Source: Mycobacterium sp. E2479
Lineage (GTDB): Bacteria > Actinomycetota > Actinomycetes > Mycobacteriales > Mycobacteriaceae
NCBI RefSeq assembly: GCF_001667925.1
Contig: NZ_LZJR01000146.1
Coordinates: forward strand, 1 to 48,586
Direction of reading: 5' to 3'
Length of the DNA: 48,586 bases
Position numbers and translations under genes: made by a program. Shown here piece after piece: positions 28,956 to 37,737 of the stretch. The notes under the pieces are model-generated. The model saw only the letters and a program-made list of their open reading frames with translations. It ran no database searches and was not told where the DNA came from. Position 1 is the stretch's first letter; the number at the start of each line of letters is the position of its first letter.

Positions 28956-30149
28956 GTGGCAAAGCGCGCAGCAAACGGGCGGGGAGCAGTCCGGCAACGT
29001 ACCGATGGACGCTGGGAAGCCCGGTTGTCGTATCGGGACTCCGCTACGGGAGAACGCAAAAGAGTCTCCGTCTACGGGGCCACGCAGAAGCTCGCGCTGG
29101 CCGAACTGGACAAGGTGCAGGATCGGTTGGAGGCGGGGAAGCCTCCGAGGGACGCCACCTCGACTGTGAGCGCATGGCTCGTGCACTGGCGAGCGACCAC
29201 CTTGGCTGCCAGTGACCGCAAGGCGGCGACCAAAGAGTTGTACGCCAACCTCAGCCGTAAGCACCTTGAGTCCGGCCCCCTCGGTGCAGTGCGGCTGGAT
29301 CGGCTCAAGCCCTCCGACATCGAAGGCCTGGTGCTCTCGATGCGAGCAGCGACTAAGCCGGGCAAACCGACCCAGGAACACCCCAACCCTGAGCCGGTGC
29401 GAGCACTGTCCGACTCGACCATCCGGCAGACGTTCACGATTCTGCGCCAGGCTCTCGACGGAGCTGTGCGCGACGGCCTGCTGGCGCGCAATCCCTGCCA
29501 TCTGGTGAAGCGTCCCGGAGTTCGGCGAATCGAGGCCAAGTACTTGGACACCAGCACGGTCTCGGCCCTCCTGGTGGCTGCTGGCGGTCTGCGCTACGCG
29601 CCGGTGCTCAAGCTCATCGCCTCTACCGGACTGCGGCGTGGCGAAGCACTGGCGCTCCGCTGGGCTGATGTGGATCTCGACAACGGCGTACTGCTGGTGC
29701 GCGGCACGCTAAGTCGAGTCAATGGCAAGCTCGCCATCACCGTGCCCAAGACCGAGCGGTCACGTCGAGAGATCCCGTTGGCACCTCCTGTGGTCGCCAT
29801 GCTCAAGGCACACCGCAAAACCCAGCTGGAAGAGCGGCTGCGCGCTGCCAATGTATGGCAGGACACCGGCCTGGTGTTCACGTCGGAGTTGGGCACCCCC
29901 GTTGAGCCCAGCTCTGTGCTGCGCGACATCAAGCTGGCCTCGGCCGAGGCAGGCCTGGAAGGTGTTGGCGTGCATACGCTGCGGCACAGTACAGCCGTCG
30001 CCTGGTTGGAAGGCGGTACCCACATTCGGCAGGTGGCCGACCTGCTGGGCCACAGCTCGATCAGCATCACAGGTGATGTGTATGGGCATGGCTCTCAGGA
30101 TGGGGCCAGGGCTGCCGTGGTGGCTCTGGGTGTTCAATTAAGTCTCTGA
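28956..30149 (+). CDS. int: tyrosine-type site-specific integrase
   Basis: 397 aa. An N-terminal AP2-like arm-binding domain (RTDGRWEARLSYRDSATGER) is followed by a SAM-like core-binding domain (SAWLVHWRATTLAASDRK). The catalytic domain has Arg in STGLRRGEALALRW, VHTLRHSTAVAWLEGG, and LLGHSSISITGDVYGH (His and Tyr). All catalytic residues are present, so it should be active. It resembles actinophage/ICE integrases that use tRNA genes. GTG 28956 (VAKRAANGRGAV) follows the tRNA by 93 bp in the same direction. Confidence 0.93.
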   Translation: MAKRAANGRGAVRQRTDGRWEARLSYRDSATGERKRVSVYGATQKLALAELDKVQDRLEAGKPPRDATSTVSAWLVHWRATTLAASDRKAATKELYANLSRKHLESGPLGAVRLDRLKPSDIEGLVLSMRAATKPGKPTQEHPNPEPVRALSDSTIRQTFTILRQALDGAVRDGLLARNPCHLVKRPGVRRIEAKYLDTSTVSALLVAAGGLRYAPVLKLIASTGLRRGEALALRWADVDLDNGVLLVRGTLSRVNGKLAITVPKTERSRREIPLAPPVVAMLKAHRKTQLEERLRAANVWQDTGLVFTSELGTPVEPSSVLRDIKLASAEAGLEGVGVHTLRHSTAVAWLEGGTHIRQVADLLGHSSISITGDVYGHGSQDGARAAVVALGVQLSL

Positions 30150-30276
30150 GCCGCTGACCGGGATAAATCCGCTTATCAAACTAAATTCTTTCTAAGACAA
30201 CGCATTTAATTAGTTCCCTTATTGGGGGGGGCCCGCGGTAGCTTCCGATCTCATGTACGCACGTGAGGGGCTACTT

Positions 30277-30462
30277 GTGCACGATCAACTTCTTTCGATA
30301 CCGACCACCCAAACGAGGCTCGGCGGGGTCTGCCGCCGGATGGTCTACACACTGATCGAGCAGGGGCAAATCAAACGGGTGAAGGTCGGTTCACGGGCCT
30401 TCATCACGGAATCATCTGTGGACTCCTACATCGCCCGCCTGACTGAGACAGCGGCATCCTGA
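30277..30462 (+). CDS. xis: Xis-like MerR-type excisionase / DNA-binding protein
   Basis: 61 aa. The sequence LLSIPTTQTRLGG, then RRMVYTLIEQGQIKRVKVGS and FITESSVDSYIARL follows the excisionase-family winged helix-turn-helix pattern. GTG 30277 is preferred because GAGGGG lies 6 nt upstream; ATG 30253 would add 8 residues without a site. The position after the integrase suits a directionality factor or small replication regulator. The 130-bp gap upstream is AT-rich and contains an 8-G run at 30224-30231. Confidence 0.75.
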   Translation: MHDQLLSIPTTQTRLGGVCRRMVYTLIEQGQIKRVKVGSRAFITESSVDSYIARLTETAAS

Positions 30463-30559
30463 TGTCCTCAAGGCCCTCGGTTCGAGACCGCGATCCGTGC
30501 AATGTCGTTGCCTTGACGGCGGTTCCACGGATGCCTCGTACTCGACTTGCGCAGACAAG

Positions 30560-30589
30560 CCGAGGCCCCCGCGTCAACGGAGGCCTCGG
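30560..30589. terminator. 12-bp hairpin between xis and primase
   Basis: CCGAGGCCCCCG (30560-30571) pairs with CGGAGGCCTCGG (30578-30589), one mismatch, loop of 6 nt. It lies in the 170-bp gap before the primase. No U-tract follows, but many mycobacterial terminators lack one. It could end xis transcription or be a replication/regulatory site for the primase-helicase operon. Confidence 0.4.
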
Positions 30590-30630
30590 ACATATACCCC
30601 ACTTTGGCAAGTTAGAAAGGAATGAAATCA

Positions 30631-31639
30631 ATGGTAGCAGCACAATTGCTCAGTACAGAGGACCGGCAAGGTCGTGAGCTAGCGGAGATTCTGCTGCACG
30701 AGGCTGTCGAATACGCTGAGCATCACTGGCCGATCATCCCACTGCGTGGCAAGGTTCCGGCTATCCCCAGCGCCCATCCTGCGTTTAAGAACATTGGCTG
30801 CTGTACACCACTGCCGCCCCCGGATCCTATGCGCGGCAAGTGCAAGGGTGGATGCGGGAAGCTCGGCCACGGCGTCTACGACGCCACCGACGACGTGGTC
30901 ACGGTGCGGACCTTATGGTCCGGTCCGTATCGAGGTTGCAATATTGGTGCCCGGGTTCCGAAGTCGATGCTGCTGATAGACATCGATCCGCGTCACGGGG
31001 GGAACATTAGTTGGGCCAGAATGCAGAGGCACTACGGAAAGTTCCCCGAGTGCCTTACGACCGTCTCGGGGCGCGGGGGACGGCGGTGTTCATCTATACG
31101 TGCGCCGTCCTCCCGGCAGGCTGATCTCCGAGAACTTGGGTTCCGGTATCGAGCTGAAGACGTCGACGAGCCTTGGCGTGCAAGCTCCCTCGATCCACCC
31201 GGTTACCGGCAAAAGCTACGTGCGGATCGACGGGCCGGTTCCAATCCCACCGGAGTGGTTCATCGAGCTGGTCGTTGATGGCCGCCGCGGTCGGTCCAGA
31301 TCAACGTTGCGCGAACACAACTTTCCGGCCGGCTCAGTCGCAGACGATTTCTGCGCAGCGACGAGCTGGGTGGAGGTCCTGGGCCCACATGGCTGGGAGT
31401 GCTTAGATTTCGACTCGGAGGAGGACGGTAGCCGCTGGCTTCACCCGGCTGCGACGTCGTCGTGCTCGGCAACGATCCGTCATGGGTGCTTGTTCGTGTA
31501 CTCCACTAACACGCCATTCGAAGTGACCGAGGCGGGATCGCCCAAGGGCTACACGAAATTTCGAGCTTACGCGGTGCTGAACCATAAAGGTAACCTTCGA
31601 GCCGCGGCCCGCGCTCTTAGACAGGGGGCCGGACTGTGA
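30631..31639 (+). pseudogene. bifunctional primase/polymerase (prim-pol), frameshifted
   Basis: The N-terminal part (from ATG 30631, AAAGGA upstream) has AEP prim-pol features: HHWPIIPLRGKVPAIPS, CNIGARVPKSMLLIDIDPRH with the metal-binding DxD, then LTTVSGRGG. At that point the frame breaks. The family continues SGRGDGG-H-L-Y, and exactly this continuation (GGVHLYVRRPPGR, GIELKTSTSLGVQAPSIHP) lies one frame over, running to a TGA at 31639. Removing one G from the five-G run at 31075-31079 restores a single ~336-aa protein with SGRGDGGVHLYV. It is therefore either a recent one-base mutation or a homopolymer sequencing error. Overlaps the helicase start by 4 nt. Confidence 0.8.
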
Positions 31640-33657
31640 TTGATGCAGGATCCGTTGATCCGATGCCCGAGAACGACGGTCGGCCGCCGGAAGACGAAAG
31701 CAACGATGGCGACACCCATCTCGATGGAGATGCCGAGAACACGCAGAGTGACCGCGAGGAAGCGACCCAAGACGAGAATTGCTACGTCATCGAGCCATTG
31801 CCCGGTCTTCCTCATGACGACTACGGGCGGGAGTTCGATGCTCCGCCGCCATCTGCGCCGATGGAAGTGGCGCGCAGGATCGATCGACTGTTCCGTACGG
31901 ACAGCGGTCGCACCCTTCTATCTTGGCGTGGCGGTTGGAAGCGTTGGCACGCCACACATTGGAGTGAGTTGGACGTGGCGCAATTGCGCAGCCACATCTA
32001 CCGCAGTCTGAGCGGCGCCACCTACGAGCACGCGATGGCCAACGGGGTAGAGACGAGGAGCTGGAACCCCGACCGGCGCAAGGTCGCGAACGTGATGGAG
32101 GCGATGGGCGCACTGGCGCACTTTCCCTTCGACATCGATCCTCCGTCGTGGATCTCGGAAAGCGAGGTGAAAACTGACGCTGCCCAGATGATTTCGTGTG
32201 CCAACGGGCTGCTCGATTTACCCCGGAGAACGCTGATTGGCCACACGCCGTCGCTATTCAACCTCGTCTCGGTCCCATTGTGCTACGACCCGGAGGCCCC
32301 TGAGCCCACCGTCTGGCTTGAGTTCTTGGACTCGCTGTGGTCCGGCGATCCTGAGTCGATCATGTTGCTCCAGGAGTCTTTTGGCTACCTGCTCTCGGGG
32401 CGGACCGACATGCACAAGTTGCTGGCGTTAATTGGCCCGATGCGTGCGGGAAAGGGCACTATCGCGCGGACGCTCACCACGCTGATCGGCAAAGGCAACG
32501 TGGCGGGTCCTACGCTGAGCAGCCTGGGGACTAACTTCGGCCTGTCGCCCCTATTGGGCAAGCCGGTAGCCATCATCTCAGACGCCCGCCTTGGATCTGG
32601 GCCATCGCACGCTGTCGTTGAGCGTCTGTTGTCGATCACCGGCGAGGACATGCTGACCGTCGACCGTAAGTACCGAGAGCCATGGACGGGCCGGCTGCCG
32701 ACTCGGTTCGTCATGCTGTCCAACGAACTGCCAAGATTCACCGATTCATCAGGTGCGATCGCTACCAGGATGCTCATTTTGCAACTGACGAAGAGCTTCC
32801 TCAACCGCGAGGATCGCACGATAGAGAGTCGCCTACTACCCGAGATGCCGGGGATCTTGAATTGGGCACTTGAAGGCTTGGACAGGCTCGTCGCCAACGG
32901 TAGGTTCACCGTTCCTGGATCCTCCGAGGACGCCACCACCATGATGATGGACCTCGCTTCGCCGGTGTCGGCGTTTGTGCGGGAGCGGTGCGAATTGGGG
33001 CGGGACAAGGTCGTCGAGAAGGACCTTCTTTATGTCGCCTGGAAGCTGTGGGCCGATTCGAACGGGCACCACGCCGGAGCAAAGGTCACGTTCGGCCGGT
33101 CTCTGCATGCCGCGGTGCCGGGGTTGGGCAGGGCCGACATCCCCATCGACGGCAAGCGGGTGCACGGTTACCGGGGCATCGGTCTGCTCGCCGGAAGCGA
33201 CTACCGCGAAAACAATTCGAATCAAACTGCGCAGCCTGCGCATGGGGCTGAATCCGCAGCTCACAATGGTTTCAACGACGAAAATCATTCTGCGCGAGCG
33301 GCGACGGCTTCCTTTGGGGGCAATGAGGCGCAAGCGGCTGCGCCGGATAAGTTCGGACAAAACCGCAGGTCAGGGGCTACTGCGCAAGCTGCGCGGGATG
33401 AAACCCAATGTAGGTCCTACAACGGGCACCAAGGGCCGTTGACGAAAGTCCCTCCAACACAAGGGCAGGAGGGGCAGGACTACGCGGGGAGAGCAAGGTC
33501 GGTTGACTTCGCCGCATTGAGGAGGCGGGACACTGCGACCGCCACGGCGGACAGCGGCAAGCCAGCTGCACCCGTCCGTATCAACGGTCGACCCATCGAC
33601 CGGAGCGCCCACTATAAGGCCTCCCGCAAGCGCGACAGACGGAGCCACAGGCGATGA
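31636..33657 (+). CDS. D5/P4-type primase-helicase (phage/plasmid replication ATPase)
   Basis: 673 aa. An acidic N-terminal ~70 residues, a D5_N-like domain (RTDSGRTLLSWRGGWKRWHA, then SCANGLLDLPRRTLIGHTP), then an SF3-type helicase: Walker A GPMRAGKGTIARTL, Walker B-like ISDARLGSG, and sensor TRFVMLSNELPRFTD. The last ~170 residues are low-complexity, polar and probably disordered. With the prim-pol it forms a replication module typical of integrated plasmids and phage satellites. GTG 31636 overlaps the primase stop (GTGA). Confidence 0.88.
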   Translation: MIDAGSVDPMPENDGRPPEDESNDGDTHLDGDAENTQSDREEATQDENCYVIEPLPGLPHDDYGREFDAPPPSAPMEVARRIDRLFRTDSGRTLLSWRGGWKRWHATHWSELDVAQLRSHIYRSLSGATYEHAMANGVETRSWNPDRRKVANVMEAMGALAHFPFDIDPPSWISESEVKTDAAQMISCANGLLDLPRRTLIGHTPSLFNLVSVPLCYDPEAPEPTVWLEFLDSLWSGDPESIMLLQESFGYLLSGRTDMHKLLALIGPMRAGKGTIARTLTTLIGKGNVAGPTLSSLGTNFGLSPLLGKPVAIISDARLGSGPSHAVVERLLSITGEDMLTVDRKYREPWTGRLPTRFVMLSNELPRFTDSSGAIATRMLILQLTKSFLNREDRTIESRLLPEMPGILNWALEGLDRLVANGRFTVPGSSEDATTMMMDLASPVSAFVRERCELGRDKVVEKDLLYVAWKLWADSNGHHAGAKVTFGRSLHAAVPGLGRADIPIDGKRVHGYRGIGLLAGSDYRENNSNQTAQPAHGAESAAHNGFNDENHSARAATASFGGNEAQAAAPDKFGQNRRSGATAQAARDETQCRSYNGHQGPLTKVPPTQGQEGQDYAGRARSVDFAALRRRDTATATADSGKPAAPVRINGRPIDRSAHYKASRKRDRRSHRR

Positions 33658-33728
33658 GGGCTTCGAGGGGGCGCTCGGTTCAGAAACAAATTACGGACTG
33701 CACGGATACAAAAAAGGAGATCACCATC

Positions 33729-34388
33729 GTGACTAACACTCCCTGGCAACGGAGACACGACGTCGACGACGACGAGGCAAAACATTCCTACGCCGACAAA
33801 ATCATCCGCATCAGAAACATCTCGGACAGATTGGCTGACATCACCTGTCGACGACGGCGGATCGACAGAAAGACCCTGTCGTGGCTCCAATCTCAGCTTC
33901 AAGAACTCGCTGACGGCGTCTACGACGAGACGTTGGCTCAGATGACGGTCGCAAACATTGATGTGGATCCTCTGCAGGCCGCTCTCCTGAAGGCATTCTA
34001 CGAAACTTACAGTGATGGAACGCCTGTCTGGACGCGCGCAGAAGGCACTGGTGCAGCGGGCGATCCCGGGCCTGCCGATTTCTACAGCCGAAGCATTCAA
34101 CGGCGCGCCGGCGGGCTCAGAGGACCCTTGCCGCCAGGCTGCGAAGTAAGTGTGGCAGACCCGCCTCACCGTCGCCAGAGAACTGAAACTCCAACGTCGT
34201 TCGCCTCGTTACAGGAAATACTGCTCAGACGGGCGAATGAGTTTCATGAGGGTGTGGCTTTATCGGCAACTAATCACATGTCGGAGAAGAAGAACCGATC
34301 CCCTTCTGGCTTTAGTCCCACCGTCGTGCGAAGTAGACCTGAAAACGGTCATTCGGGTGTACGTGCTGTACGACAAGAGCAGCGCTGA
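33729..34388 (+). CDS. hypothetical island protein (C-terminal half doubtful)
   Basis: 219 aa from GTG 33729, with AAAAGGAG upstream. The first ~95 residues are convincing: charged, helical (YADKIIRIRNISDRLADITC, then TLSWLQSQLQELADGVYDE). Beyond about residue 100 the composition becomes Gly/Pro/Arg-rich. In this same stretch another frame (ATG 34015, 44 codons, then a continuation from GTG 34150 to 34440) looks as protein-like, so a frameshift or an overlapping small gene is possible. No family recognised. Follows the helicase by 71 bp. Confidence 0.5.
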   Translation: MTNTPWQRRHDVDDDEAKHSYADKIIRIRNISDRLADITCRRRRIDRKTLSWLQSQLQELADGVYDETLAQMTVANIDVDPLQAALLKAFYETYSDGTPVWTRAEGTGAAGDPGPADFYSRSIQRRAGGLRGPLPPGCEVSVADPPHRRQRTETPTSFASLQEILLRRANEFHEGVALSATNHMSEKKNRSPSGFSPTVVRSRPENGHSGVRAVRQEQR

Positions 34389-34517
34389 TCATCGCGAAGT
34401 GAGCCCGGCGGACACGCATAACGCGGTGTGGCAGGCGTGAGCTAAGGCCGTCCTCAAAGCAATGCCGCACTGGACCGTTATGCGGCTTCAACCCACGCAA
34501 AAGAAAAGGACTTCGTA

Positions 34518-34952
34518 ATGGCTACTGCTGAGGACCATAAAAAGTACATCTACGCTCTGGGGTCTCGGACCATCCGGCGAGCGGCCTTTAGAGTCGATGA
34601 AGCCGAACTGGATCACGAACTACGCGCGGCACTCCTGAGGGACCTCGACATGGCGACGTTATGGCTGAAGGCCGCTGCCTTTCTTGATCGGCTGCCGAGA
34701 GGTGCTGGGGGAGGCGAGAATAGCGAGGGAGATATTACTGACTGGGACGTCTACTCTGACGGTCGACCAGTTTCCAACCAGATTGAGTGGTACGGGAGAT
34801 ACACCAGCCTGGTGCACCGCCCCGATGCGTCCGTGGACGATATGGAAGATGGCGAACTAGAGCCCGAACTCTCTCCCTGCTGCCAACAGTATCCAGGAGA
34901 CAACGCCGATTTCGACGAAGACGGGGACACCGCGAGCGGTGAACGCCTGTAG
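34518..34952 (+). CDS. hypothetical acidic island protein
   Basis: 144 aa with a good binding site (AAAAGGA before ATG 34518). The N-terminal half is helical (TIRRAAFRVDEAELDHELRA, LLRDLDMATLWLKAAAFL); the C-terminal half is very acidic (SVDDMEDGELEPELSP, DFDEDGDTASGE). No motif recognised. The acidic tail could be a DNA-mimic or protein-interaction surface, but nothing shows this. Confidence 0.65.
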   Translation: MATAEDHKKYIYALGSRTIRRAAFRVDEAELDHELRAALLRDLDMATLWLKAAAFLDRLPRGAGGGENSEGDITDWDVYSDGRPVSNQIEWYGRYTSLVHRPDASVDDMEDGELEPELSPCCQQYPGDNADFDEDGDTASGERL

Positions 34953-35013
34953 AAAGCTGCAATCAGAACGTGTCAGCATGAACTTCATGCCGCTCAGCAG
35001 CGGAGATGGGTGA

Positions 35014-35367
35014 ATGAGGATCTCGGGTGGGCGTGTATGCGACGGCCGGTTCGAACGCATTGAGCCGCGTTGCCACATTTGCCGTGATGAGGAAGTTCGC
35101 CTACGGGTCAACGAGCTGCTGGATTGGTGTCGTGTCCCGATTGCGTGGCGTCCCGGCGGCACAGTAATGACTGCCAGTTACGCAGACATTCTGCGTGAGG
35201 TGAACGAAGGTCGTGAGAAGGCAGACCGGATCACTCACGCCAGCCTGCGAGTCCACGCCAAGCGTCACTACCACTTCGAGGCGGTGGCGGCTTACTGGGC
35301 AGCTCAGATAGACAAGAAGCTGCGGAGCGCCCTGGACGGATTCCGAGGTCCAAAACCTATTGCCTAG
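35014..35367 (+). CDS. hypothetical protein with Cys pair and HTH-like segment
   Basis: 117 aa, GGAGATGGG before ATG 35014. A CxxC (RCHICRDEEVRLRVNELLDW) is followed by YADILREVNEG, then ITHASLRVHAKRHYHFEAV. This order (Cys pair, helix, helix-turn-helix ending in H-x-x-R/K-H) resembles small phage DNA-binding proteins of the terminase-small-subunit kind. That is pattern resemblance, not a confirmed family match. It is the last gene of the replication half of the island. Confidence 0.6.
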   Translation: MRISGGRVCDGRFERIEPRCHICRDEEVRLRVNELLDWCRVPIAWRPGGTVMTASYADILREVNEGREKADRITHASLRVHAKRHYHFEAVAAYWAAQIDKKLRSALDGFRGPKPIA

Positions 35368-35716
35368 CTATAGGCAGCTGGTGTTAAGTATGCGGTCCGG
35401 TTGTTGCAGATGACGTTTCGCGATAGGCCGGCTATAGGTTCGAGGTAGCCGAGCACTGCCTCCATGAGCCGCCAGAGCTGCGGGCGAGGGGAGGTGGACT
35501 GGACTCGGCCGCAAGTCGCAATCTGCAACTAGTCAACGCGCCGAACTCGACCCGGGTTTGCGTCGACGACCTGGCCAGCCTTAGTACCCCGATGCGCACA
35601 CGGTTTCGCGTACTAATTGGCTTCTGTGCTTGCTTCGGTGACTCCGGTTTCGGCTTATCGGACCCGCGACGTCGGTGACCGACCGATAATTCTTGGCGGC
35701 ACCTTAAGGGGGTGGC
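35368..35716. other. 349-bp spacer upstream of the first kinase gene
   Basis: No convincing gene is seen on either strand. The spacer separates the phage-like replication block from the kinase block and probably holds the promoter of the kinase gene at 35717. No clear -35/-10 pair or dyad was identified. A short inverted element near 35350-35390 (CCTATTGCCTAGCTATAGGC) may end the preceding gene. Confidence 0.4.
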
Positions 35717-37252
35717 GTGGTCACAGCAGACGACCGCATTGGATCGACGTTCGGCAAGTATCAACTCAGACGACTGCTCGGACGAGGCGGCATGGGGGAG
35801 GTGTATGAGGCTTACGACACCACCAAGGATCGAACTGTCGCGTTGAAGATCCTGCGCCCAGAACTGTCCTGCGACGAGCGTTTTCGGACCAGATTCCAGC
35901 GGGAGTCCCACGCCGCGGCGATGCTGGAGGATCCCCATGTCATCCCCATCTACGACTGGGGTGAGATCGGCGGCAGTCTGTACATCGATATGCGGCTGGT
36001 CCGCGGCCGAGACCTCCACGAGCTGCTTAGGCGCGGCCCGCTAGACCCGGCGCGTGCCGTTGGGATCATCCGCCAGGTCGCCTCAGCGCTGGATGCCGCT
36101 CACGCGCGGGGGTTGATCCATCGCGACATCAAGCCGCAGAACATCCTGCTCACGTCGGCAGACGATTTCGCCTACTTGATCGACTTCGGCATCGCGCAAA
36201 ATCTCGCCGATACCCGTTTGACCATCGAGGGTTCGGCGGTCGGTTCGGTGGCGTATATGGCTCCGGAGCGGTTCGAGGACCGGCCGACCACCGCGGCGGT
36301 GGACGTCTACTCGCTGGCCGCTGTGCTGTATGAAATGCTCACCGGTGAGGTTCCTTATAGGGCCAATGGGCTTGAACAGGTGATCGCCGCCCACACTTCC
36401 TTGCCGCCGCCGCGCCCCAGCATGGTCAACCCTCGGCTGCCGGCTGCCTTCGACGACGTCATTGCCCGCGGGATGGCCAAAGACCCCGACGACCGATTTG
36501 GCACCCCCGGGGGGCTGGGCCGTGCGGCCCAACGCGCTCTGGATGGAACGTCCTCACCTGGGTCCGACAGTGGACCGTTTGCGACGACCCGGCAGGCACC
36601 CCCCCGTTACCGCGGGCCTAGTGCCGGTGACGCGGCCCCGTTCCGTCCGGAAGGGCAACCCGGACCGCAGGGATTGAGTCGACCCCGGCCGTGGTTGGCG
36701 CCGGCGGCGATCGTCATGGGTGCGGTGTTGTTGGCTGGTGTGGGTGTCATCATCGGGTTGCTGGTTCAGCAGAACCATGTCACCTCGCCAACGCCAGGCA
36801 TCGTGCGCAGCAACAGCGCCGACAAGAACTCCGGCGCGGAGGTCTCAACACCGGGTCCCACGGTGTCGGTCTGGAGCAATTCTGCTCCGCCTATTTCGTC
36901 GACGCCATCATCGACCAACCCGACCGTGGCGCCGATGTCGTTGACCGGCAATTGGTCTGGACCCGTCTCCGGCGACCAAACGGGTTTCGATGTGGTCGCC
37001 GACATCGTCGACGGCGCACAGCTCACCGGCACGGTGAGCTACCCGGGGCTCAACTGCGCCGGCACCTGGAAAGGGCATGGCTCCACAGCGAACGGAATAC
37101 GGTTACTTACCGAGACGATCACGCAGGGCAACTGCGTGACCTCGGAAATCACTCTCGCCCCGCAGAACGATGGCACGCTCTACTTCACGTCCACCTACTA
37201 CGCAGCGTCCAAACAACGGCACATCACCGTATACGCGACCCTGCACCGGTAG
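35717..37252 (+). CDS. transmembrane Ser/Thr protein kinase, PknE/PknH-like (kinase 1)
   Basis: 511 aa. Kinase domain ~residues 13-275: Gly loop LGRGGMGEVY, VALK Lys44, catalytic HRDIKPQN Asp137, DFG Asp156, and APE in YMAPERF. The juxtamembrane linker is Pro-rich, with one membrane helix near 325-350 (AAIVMGAVLLAGVGVIIGLL). The ~150-residue outer part ends in a compact domain (LTGNWSGPVSGDQTGFDVVA, then YPGLNCAGTWKGHG, ITQGNCVTSEITL) that looks like a small beta-barrel with one disulfide. GTG 35717 has AAGGGGG upstream. All catalytic residues are intact. The ligand and substrates are unknown. It is the only kinase here on the forward strand. Confidence 0.93.
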   Translation: MVTADDRIGSTFGKYQLRRLLGRGGMGEVYEAYDTTKDRTVALKILRPELSCDERFRTRFQRESHAAAMLEDPHVIPIYDWGEIGGSLYIDMRLVRGRDLHELLRRGPLDPARAVGIIRQVASALDAAHARGLIHRDIKPQNILLTSADDFAYLIDFGIAQNLADTRLTIEGSAVGSVAYMAPERFEDRPTTAAVDVYSLAAVLYEMLTGEVPYRANGLEQVIAAHTSLPPPRPSMVNPRLPAAFDDVIARGMAKDPDDRFGTPGGLGRAAQRALDGTSSPGSDSGPFATTRQAPPRYRGPSAGDAAPFRPEGQPGPQGLSRPRPWLAPAAIVMGAVLLAGVGVIIGLLVQQNHVTSPTPGIVRSNSADKNSGAEVSTPGPTVSVWSNSAPPISSTPSSTNPTVAPMSLTGNWSGPVSGDQTGFDVVADIVDGAQLTGTVSYPGLNCAGTWKGHGSTANGIRLLTETITQGNCVTSEITLAPQNDGTLYFTSTYYAASKQRHITVYATLHR

Positions 37253-37269
37253 ACGCGCGGATGTCCGGC

Positions 37270-37590
37270 TCAGTGGACGGGGACATTGTTGATCGGGCGT
37301 TCAACACGGGCGGCCGGGCCGTCGAAATGCCACCACTCGCCTGAGTACGGTGTCAACCCGCTGGTACTAATAACCTGCCGCAGATGGGCCCGGTTGGCCT
37401 GCTCGGTCGCGCTGACGCCTTCAGTTGCGAATGCATTGGCGCGAGTCGAGAAGTCGTCGAAGTCTGTGCCCATGTCGACTATGCAAAAGTCCACCCAGCT
37501 GCCGTGGGGGCGTGCACTGGCTTGTTGCGCTCGCAATTGTCACGTCAACTGAGCGCCCCGCCTCGTGGCTGCGCTGCCCTCCATGCGGTG
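37270..37590 (-). pseudogene. remnant of a VanX-like M15 D-Ala-D-Ala dipeptidase/carboxypeptidase
   Basis: An 88-codon reverse frame (37536-37270) contains DMGTDFDDFSTRANAF and SGEWWHFDGP, the substrate and Glu/His zinc-site blocks of M15 peptidases. The preceding zinc block, RSHEAGRSVDVTIAS (HxxxxxxD), is read in a different frame at about 37528-37575. So the gene is frameshifted and its N-terminal half is missing. Intact relatives cut D-Ala-D-Ala peptides of the cell wall. It lies convergent to and just after kinase 1. Confidence 0.7.
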
Positions 37591-37737
37591 ACGATCTTCA
37601 ATCGGCTAAGCGAGGTCTGAGAGGAACAGCGTACGTCTCCATGGCCATGAGAAAGTTGGCCGGCAGAAAAGCGACGGTCACGACCGGAGGGTCTTCACCG
37701 CCAATGCTCCCGCCGTACCTTGGACTGCGTGGGAAAC

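Noticed and set aside
30224..30231. 8-G homopolymer upstream of xis as a phase-variation switch
   Set aside because: It lies outside any coding frame and about 45 bp before the preferred start. No promoter spacing argument could be made, and sequencing error is equally likely.
30462..30677. 71-codon frame overlapping the xis stop
   Set aside because: It runs through the 30560-30589 hairpin and the primase binding site and start, and its residue composition is random. Treated as non-coding.
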